Part shown: positions 57,569 through 64,000 of the stretch, piece after piece
How positions within the stretch are numbered: the first letter of the stretch is position 1
Layout of the letters: every line of letters begins with the position of its first letter
NCBI GenBank assembly: GCA_003260075.1
Contig: QLIY01000122.1
Span: 174,292-238,291, forward strand
Reading direction: 5' to 3'
From: Phallusia mammillata
Taxonomy: Eukaryota; Chordata; Ascidiacea; Phlebobranchia; Ascidiidae
Length of the DNA stretch: 64,000 nucleotides
Notes under the pieces: model-generated
Told to the model about the DNA's origin: nothing
Seen by the model: only the letters and a program-made list of their open reading frames with translations
Databases searched by the model: none
Program-made: the position numbers and the translations under genes

Positions 57569-58040
57569 GTAAGTTTTGTTTAACTTTTTTTGATTGAACT
57601 ATATTTAATAATAAAAGAAACTGCTAGATAATAAACTTTTACTAATCTGAAATTTGCTTTAAACCACGCACTATAAAACACGGTTCTAGACATAATGAGT
57701 TATAAACGTTATCGCGCTGCTGCTTCATGTATAAATTGCGCTCAAATTAATTTGGGTATTTTTTTCAGACGNAAAACTACAACGTGTTCTCACTGCGGAG
57801 TTTTATTTCGTGTTGGATTCCCGATGTTTAACATGGTAAGTTTTGTTCAACTTTTTTTGATTAAACTATATTTAATAATAAAAGAAATTGCTAGATAATA
57901 AGTTTTAACTAATATGAAACTTGCTTAAAACCACGCACTATAAAACACGGTTCTAGACATAATGAGTTATAAACGTTATCGCGCTGCTGCTTCATGTATA
58001 AATTGCGCTCAAATTAATTTGGGTATTTTTTTCAGACGTT
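57507..58040. repeat. Tandem copies of about 265 bp joined by a single N
   Basis: AAAACTACAACGTGTTCTCA through GGGTATTTTTTTCAGACG occurs at 57507-57771 and 57773-58038, with one N at 57772. Copies differ at few bases, for example Cys versus Phe in the C-x2-C peptide. A contig-end join is more likely than a real duplication. Confidence 0.8.
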
Positions 58041-58179
58041 TGCATTTCTGTGATGTAACCAACTTCAATTCATTCCTCATCGATCAACCAGCATCTTTTA
58101 ACGTCAAATATTTACTTGTATGTAAACATAGGAGTCTGTCGTGGGTCAATCGGGTTTGCGGAACTGTAGGCTTAACTTA

Positions 58180-58745
58180 GGCTAACTGGCGCTAGGGTGA
58201 GTGACCTATTCTTTGCCGAGGAGGATCCGTAAAGTGAGTCTTCCTCGGTGGTCAAAGAAAGGCCCAAGTCTCTAGGAGTGCTACTATTGTCAGCAAGTTG
58301 GCGCTAGGGGTTAGAACTAGAGTAGCACTCGTTAACTAAGGTTAGGCTAGGTAACATAGGTTAGATGCATTTGGGATTCGCGCGCCACGTAGGAACTTAG
58401 CTTAGATCGATTTTTAGCTAGGTGTGGCGCGTTGCTAAATGGCTTTAGCTAAAATAAGATGCGCATAGAAACACGACTGGCATGGCCTCCACCGCATGCG
58501 CCGGCCGCGGTGCAGGCGGGACCGAGTACCGGACACTGTTACTCCCAATGAAGGCTTTGGCTCGAAAGCCTGAGGGGGCCGACTTAGCATTTTGCCAGAA
58601 AAGTCCCGTGAGCCACCCTGATAGGGCGCAAACTGTTGGTAAAATTTCCCAGCCCAGAGGTTGCGTAATACATTTGGGTCCTTGGGGGGGTCTCGCAGGG
58701 CAGAGAACAGTGATCTCATGTTGTTATACGCTGTAATCATCACTG
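58180..58745. other. GC-rich, highly structured segment of unknown nature
   Basis: It holds a strong hairpin (CTTTGCCGAGGAGGA with TCTTCCTCGGTGGTCAAAG, 58212-58258), an inverted AGTGCTACT/AGTAGCACT pair (58278-58328), GGTTAGGCTAGG microrepeats, and a GC-rich block at 58460-58690. The block has an open minus-strand frame (58435-58743) with no similarity I recognise. It may be a mobile element or structured RNA. Confidence 0.4.
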
Positions 58746-58749
58746 GACT

Positions 58750-59960
58750 CTTTAAACAAAAACTGCTGCGCCTATAGTAACTGTAAAATTAGGGCTATCA
58801 TGGATTTGTTTTGGGATTTGACCAGCTTTTGTTGTTCTTGCTTGTATTTCTGGTACACCTTTCCTTCAGTCAAAAGGAAATTTGTTCTAGATATTTAGCA
58901 AGGATATAGCTCACTTGTTTTCGATTAAATATATCAAGTAATAAAAAATGCACTTAAAAATGCCCCCTATTCATCTTGTGCTGGTCAAACCCATTTTGTT
59001 GTGGATTTAGATTAACTTACTTATTAGTTNGTAATTGGATTTGTGTAATGCTGTATAACTGTTTTTTCACAGGTGTTAGGTTTAGGGTTCTGATTTTTAA
59101 AGTAATTTAGGTTTTATTAACTGTTTCTTACAGGTATAACGGTAAGTCTTCTTTTTATAGTTAACCTTTTTGTCTGTTGCAGGTTTAATGCTTCTGTTTT
59201 GCAGATTTTCCCTTTTTTCAGTTGTAGGGTTTTCATAATTCTTTTGTAGGTTTAGGGTTTAAGTGTGTAGTTTTTTGCATAATATGTTGGACTATGTTGT
59301 GTTTCTGGAAGGGCTTTCTGTTCAATCAAATCTGAATTCATCATAAATGCATGTAAGTATACCTTCAACAACAACAGCCCAAATTACCTGTACTTAATAT
59401 TGTTATTATTATTTCAGATGTAACAACCCACAGCTGACAATTAAGAAGTTCTTCAGTGGATTCTTTAATGCAGACACAACAACAGTGATCTTCAAGGTAC
59501 AAAATTTGATTTGGTGCCTTTGCATGTATGTAGGCCAGGTGTGCACAACCTTGCGCTATGACAGCCGCGTTGCAGATCACCAACGGCCGCCAATTACCTG
59601 CTTGTTTTTGTTTTAAAATATATATCATATTTATATATCATCCAATGGCACCTAAAAAGCCTATATAGTCTATATTGTGACGAAAGTGTATCTGTTTTTC
59701 GCTTTGTTTGCACACAATAGGCATACAAAAAGTTTGATGCATATGGCTACTAGGCTGGTAATACTTTTCAGTTCCACAAAATGTGTTTACAGCAGTTTGA
59801 AAATCAAAATACTTGGCAAAGGAGTTTTTATTTCTGTCATGGCTGCCAGTACATATATTATAAGAAACATGTTTACAGCCACACAAACTTGTCTATACCG
59901 TCGCATGTGGCCCTACAGCTGCAGGTTGTGCACCCCTGATGTAGACATTAAAAATAATAT
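58750..59960. other. AT-rich spacer with low-copy repeats
   Basis: Contains a single N at 59030 and repeated TTTAGGGTT/TTTTTCA phrases. Near 59475-59515, ACAGTGATCTTCAAGGTACA matches a stretch near 61240. No gene recognised. Confidence 0.4.
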
Positions 59961-59969
59961 AATCTATAC

Positions 59970-60906
59970 CAGTGTTTCTTAACCTTTTTAGCGCTAGTAC
60001 CCTTTGAGCTTTCATGAAAGTTTCTCATACCCCCGGTCTACAATGGCCGACAGTAGTAAATAAAATTGTAATAATAGGAATTAAACTCAGTGTGTTTATA
60101 ACTTACATGTTGAATGCATGCATTAAAACAGTCTTGTCAGTTCAACAATATTTACACACCAACAATCAGTGAAAGAGGGCCACATTGCAGTTGAAAATTA
60201 TGCCAAGGGCCGCATTTGATTTTAAATATATTTTTATACACTCAAACTTAACATTTATTTTTGGTAGAGAATGGTTTTACTATTGTTTAAATTCATAGCA
60301 TATGATGTTTTATTTCAATCTCTGTTAATGTTTGTTTAAATCGGTGGTTTTTTTACCTTTTTCAAACTGCAACCAAATGTAACTTGTCACCCTCTTTCAA
60401 AAATTTTCATATTTTTTAATAATCTTTAGAATAAACTCTCACCTTGGGCGATGAGAAATAATAGTCGGAGCTTGCCGGTTCTTTTAGATTTTATGTGTAA
60501 AGTTTCCGGTTACAACACACTGCATGCTTTACTTACTAAGTGTTTGATGTTAGTTTGTCCACGAGGTGCTGTGGCACTTGCATTGAATAAATTGTGTAGT
60601 GACATAATAAAGCATTTGTTTTGTATGGTAATGGTTACAATGGGACACAAAACAAGTTCTAACCTGGTTTGACTGTTTTATTGCTTTTAGATGTTTTCAT
60701 TTTGTTATTGCTGATAAACGTTTACTATCTAAACTTTTTCATTTTACCTTTGCCAAACAACCCCCATGGGTTGAAAACCACTGGTTCAAATAATAAATTT
60801 ACTTTAAAGGGTTAGAAAAAGTTATTACATTTATTGAAAATCTTACAAAATCTTTATACACATTTTTGTGCTTTTGCAAATGATTATGCCCACTTAAAAA
60901 ACACTG
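59970..60906. mobile_element. hAT-type element containing a second hAT-type element
   Basis: The outer element starts CAGTGTTTCTTAACC and ends TTAAAAAACACTG with target duplication ATCTATAC (59962-59969) and ATCTAAAC (60907-60914). Inside, 60342-60783 has its own ends CGGTGGTTTTTTTACC and GGGTTGAAAACCACTG and its own duplication GTTTAAAT/GTTCAAAT. The insertion order is therefore readable: the outer one is older. Confidence 0.75.
60342..60783. mobile_element. Nested hAT-type element
   Basis: Inserted in the element at 59970-60906. 8-bp duplications at 60334-60341 and 60784-60791 with one mismatch. Its reading frames show no transposase features. Confidence 0.72.
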
Positions 60907-60909
60907 ATC

Positions 60910-61690
60910 TAAACCGGTAATTGTCAATAGAAGCCCAAAACGAGCATTTATTACACATACAAACAGATAAAAATGGGTAATTCCAAATTTGAAATCAATA
61001 AAAAACCTTCAGTTTATCCTTTATTCTGGCTTTAACTGCATGAAAAGCCTTTACAATTAGATAGATATACATGGCATCAGGTATGATAGAAATATATAAA
61101 TTTATGTTATTCTGTGACATGTTTAATTAATCCTTCATCTTTGCATTGCATATGGTGAGACCTCCTGAATTCAACGAAACACTTGCCAAGCTCTTTAGTC
61201 CTTTCCCACGAAAATCAGGCTCTCCAATGCAGATGCAACAGTAGTGATCTTCAAGGTACAAAATGTTATTTGGTGCTTTAACACATATGTAGGCTTTAAA
61301 GTTCAATCTAAACTTATTTTTTATGGCCAACACAGTTCATCTGCATCATTTAAATAATTTTATTTGTGACATTGCAAATGGTTATGTCCACTTCAGAAAC
61401 TTGATTGAAGCGAGTAATTGCCAATAGAAGCCAAATACGAGCATTTATAATACATTCAAACAGATAATATGGGTACGTGCAAATCAAAAGCTCCAGTTTA
61501 TCCTTTATTCTGGCTTTTACTGCATGAAAAGCCTTTACAATTACATACATATATTTTGCCTCAGATATGTTTCAAGTATATATATAATGTTAAGTGTTTG
61601 TATAACATGTTTAATTAATCCTTCATGTTTGCATTGCATATGATGTGACCTCCTCAACTCAACGACACACTTGCCAAGCTTTCAGTGCTC
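60910..61690. repeat. Tandem duplication with a unit of about 480 bp
   Basis: Corresponding stretches include GTTTATCCTTTATTCTGGCT (about 61012 and 61497), GCATGAAAAGCCTTTACAAT, and TTTGCATTGCATATG (61139 and 61628). Substitutions and small indels are frequent, so the copies are old. Confidence 0.7.
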
Positions 61691-61889
61691 AAAGTTTCCA
61701 CAATAATCCTGCTCCTTTTTGGCAACTGCTGTTGGACAAGACTCACAATGAACTGCACATATTGACATGGCATGGTGAACAAACTTTGCTATGGTGCTTC
61801 ATCTTACAACTGCATAACAGGCCGCAAAAACAAATTCCTGCATATTTACATTTAAAAACCTGCTTTGTTTATGTGTTAACTTACATAGT

Positions 61890-62425
61890 GCGAAAAAGTT
61901 TTGTATGCCAACACCTTAAACTTGAAGTTAAATATAAAAACGTTAATGAATATATTTAACGAAGATTCGTTTACATTTTTTGCAAAGTTTTCTCAATAGT
62001 CAAGTACTTGTTTAATATTTTAAGTTTATTCTATTACCACCTGTATTCTTTTGCTTTACCCGCATTAGCATACAGTAAGCAATATTTTATCTGTTACTTA
62101 GTGTGTTGCATTTATACTAAATTGTTTACATTAGTTACCATTATTGTTTTCCCCCCCCCCGTTTTGTATGCCAACACCTTAAACTTGAAGTTAAATAAAA
62201 AAAAACGTTAATGAATATATTTAACGAATATTCGTTTACATTTTTTTGCAAAGTTTTCATGCTAGTCAAATACTTGTTTAATATTTTAAGTTTATTCTAT
62301 TACCACCTGTATTCTTTTACTTTACCCGCATTAGTATACAGTAAGCGATATTTTATTTGTTACTTAGTGTGTTACATTTATACCAAACTGTTCACGTTAG
62401 TTACCATTATTGTTTTATTTTAACA
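61890..62425. repeat. Duplicated block of about 260 bp around a poly-C run
   Basis: GTTTTGTATGCCAACACCTT through TTAGTTACCATTATTGTTTT occurs at about 61899-62150 and 62161-62416, separated by ten C. Copies differ by a few per cent. Confidence 0.8.
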
Positions 62426-62841
62426 TTGAAAATACTGCATGAATGGTTTGCTATTTCTATTTCACCATTTTCTAATCAGTGAGTGTAATGTATTTTACAT
62501 TCATGCTTAAAGATATTGTTAAGGTTTGTTTGGTTTAAATGCTTTTCATTTGAACATTAGCATCAATGTCAATAACACTAGTGTATGTTGCCAAACCTTG
62601 TTTACTGTTGTGTAAATGTAAACCCCCATGTAACAATTATCTTCATCAGGATTTATTGGCCAAACGTTAGGTCAGATATGCTATTTATTCTGATTTGTTG
62701 CCACGGTCTCCATAAAATGCAATAATTTGCCTAAGAAAAGTTACCACTGTTTTAGTATTGCTAGTTTCGATGTTTTATTATTTTGTTTTGGGTTAATGGT
62801 TTTGTTTGTGTGATTCTAGTTTTCAACTGTTCGATTTCAAC

Positions 62842-63769
62842 CAGTGGTTCCCGATTGGGTTCATGCCATGGACTGTTAGCCCAATTCAAAGAATTTTATG
62901 GCCTATTCTATTTTAGAGTTTGAACTACAGTAAGCGCACACAACAAGCATTTTATTTATAAAAATCTTGCTGTTTATTGAAGTCTTTAATGTGTGGTTTG
63001 CATTTCATTTGGCATTTGATCATAATTATTGCATTATTGTTTATACAAATCCAGTGAGTTTTATGTCCTTGTATTTTATATGTCACTTAAATGATTATTA
63101 TTGTTGCATTGATGTACAAATTCTGTGAATTGAGTTTTGTGAATTGTCACATTACTATGACTAAAACTGCTTTACATTTTCCCATACATTAGATTGCATT
63201 GGTTAGTTTAATTTGAATAGATTTATAAACAAAACTTTCATATCTTACTATTTATTCACATACATGATGCCTCTCTTGTATTTCATTTGTGATGTCAATT
63301 ATTGTTGTAACATTATTTGGCCCCCCCCCCTCCAGTGAGTTGTGAAATATTTCTTTTCATATGAATATATTCAAGAGTGTTTTCATTTTGTATTGACATC
63401 TTAGTTAAAGTTCACTTTAGAATGTTAGAAAGTTTGTTAATTGATAACGGCAAGTATACATAAAAGGGTCGATATGTCTGCAAGTATTAACAGTAATTAA
63501 GCAGTGTTAGATGAGTAAGTAAGAACGTTTGACGGTTTGAGGTGTCGCTAATAATATAATGATGCAAAAGACCAAAACGGATAAGTTTCAAAACATGCAA
63601 GTTAATCATTACAGCGAAAACTATTCTTAATACGCTTATTGTGACATGCGAATACGTGAGATGTTAGTTGTTATTCAGAGCAGATGATTGTAGGTCACAC
63701 TGTTAATAAAGTAAACATGCGGTCGCGAAAAGCTGCATTAAATTAGAAGGATTCGCGAAGGGTCTAAAC
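62842..63769. other. Spacer with one hAT-like end and a poly-C run
   Basis: CAGTGGTTCCCGATTGGG at 62842 looks like a hAT-type left end, but no matching right end was found. A C run lies at 63321-63330, and TCCAGTGAGTT occurs before (63051) and after it. No coding sequence recognised. Confidence 0.4.
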
Positions 63770-64000
63770 CAGGGGTGGGCAAACTACGGCCCGCGGGCCG
63801 CATGCGGCCCGGCAAAGGATTTCATGCGGCCCGCCAAATGTTAGTAAATTTTAAAGATAAAGTTTCCGAGTAACGATGAATAGTATTATGAGCAAAGGCG
63901 TAGAGTCTTAAAGAGAGCGGGGTGCGACTTGCCGATACCTATACCTGTACCCGTCCCATACTTTAGAACTAAACACATTTACTTTTTAACTGCTGAATAT
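63770..64000. mobile_element. Left end of a hAT-type element running out of the window
   Basis: CAGGGGTGGGCAAACTACGG followed by CCCGCGGGCC and repeated GCGGCCCG motifs is the classic terminus of hAT elements seen in many animals. The right end is not in the window, so length and target duplication are unknown. Confidence 0.6.

Noticed and set aside
58435-58743. 102-codon minus-strand frame in the GC-rich block
   Set aside because: GC-rich DNA easily stays open; no family resemblance or splice context found.
62140-62160. G/C homopolymer runs as regulatory G-quadruplex elements
   Set aside because: They sit precisely between duplicated sequence on both strands, which points to assembly joins rather than regulation.

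Overview
Eukaryotic (metazoan) nuclear DNA. Genes are split into short exons with GT-AG introns, the non-coding DNA is AT-rich, and small terminal-inverted-repeat elements are abundant. Gene content (Src-family kinase, IFT52, RCC1, two SLC22 transporters, a Ser/Thr-rich mucin-like protein, small secreted Cys-domain proteins) and compactness suggest an invertebrate deuterostome, most likely a tunicate. That organism call is inference; the sequence alone does not prove it.

Layout. (1) 1-7.5 kb: SLC22 transporter copy A, plus strand, 11 exons, 542 aa. (2) 8.5-15.6 kb: a minus-strand cluster of small secreted proteins with a WSC-like 'GCWKD...NQVY' domain. Two genes are intact (231 and 234 aa) and two copies are broken. 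(3) 16.4-20.5 kb: SLC22 copy B, minus strand, 541 aa, tail-to-tail with copy A and with every intron at the same place and phase. (4) 22.8-31.0 kb: a complete Src-family tyrosine kinase, minus strand, 12 exons, 518 aa. (5) 33.2-37.9 kb: IFT52, minus strand, 13 exons, 444 aa. (6) 39.5-45.8 kb: a mucin-like surface protein, minus strand, whose main exon is a repeat array. (7) 52.2-55.8 kb: RCC1, minus strand, 12 exons, 466 aa. (8) 55.8-64 kb: mostly repeats, with no gene I can support firmly. For every multi-exon gene except the mucin I checked that exon lengths sum to a multiple of three and that phases join.

Mobile DNA: at least six hAT-type non-autonomous elements with CAG(T/G)GG-like ends and 8-bp target duplications, some nested; a 237-bp near-perfect fold-back element; a second inverted-repeat family around SLC22-B; tRNA-like (SINE-type) B-box sequences; and a GIY-YIG-type 3' end of a Penelope-like retroelement inside a kinase intron.

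Assembly caution: at many places a run of about 9-12 G or C, or a single N, sits between two nearly identical neighbouring copies of 70-250 bp. This looks like two haplotype contig ends joined in tandem rather than real duplication. One such join lies inside the mucin exon and breaks its reading frame.

I found no operon-like or defence-like system. The most unusual biology is the mirrored SLC22 pair around the secreted WSC-like gene cluster, and the mucin repeat protein.
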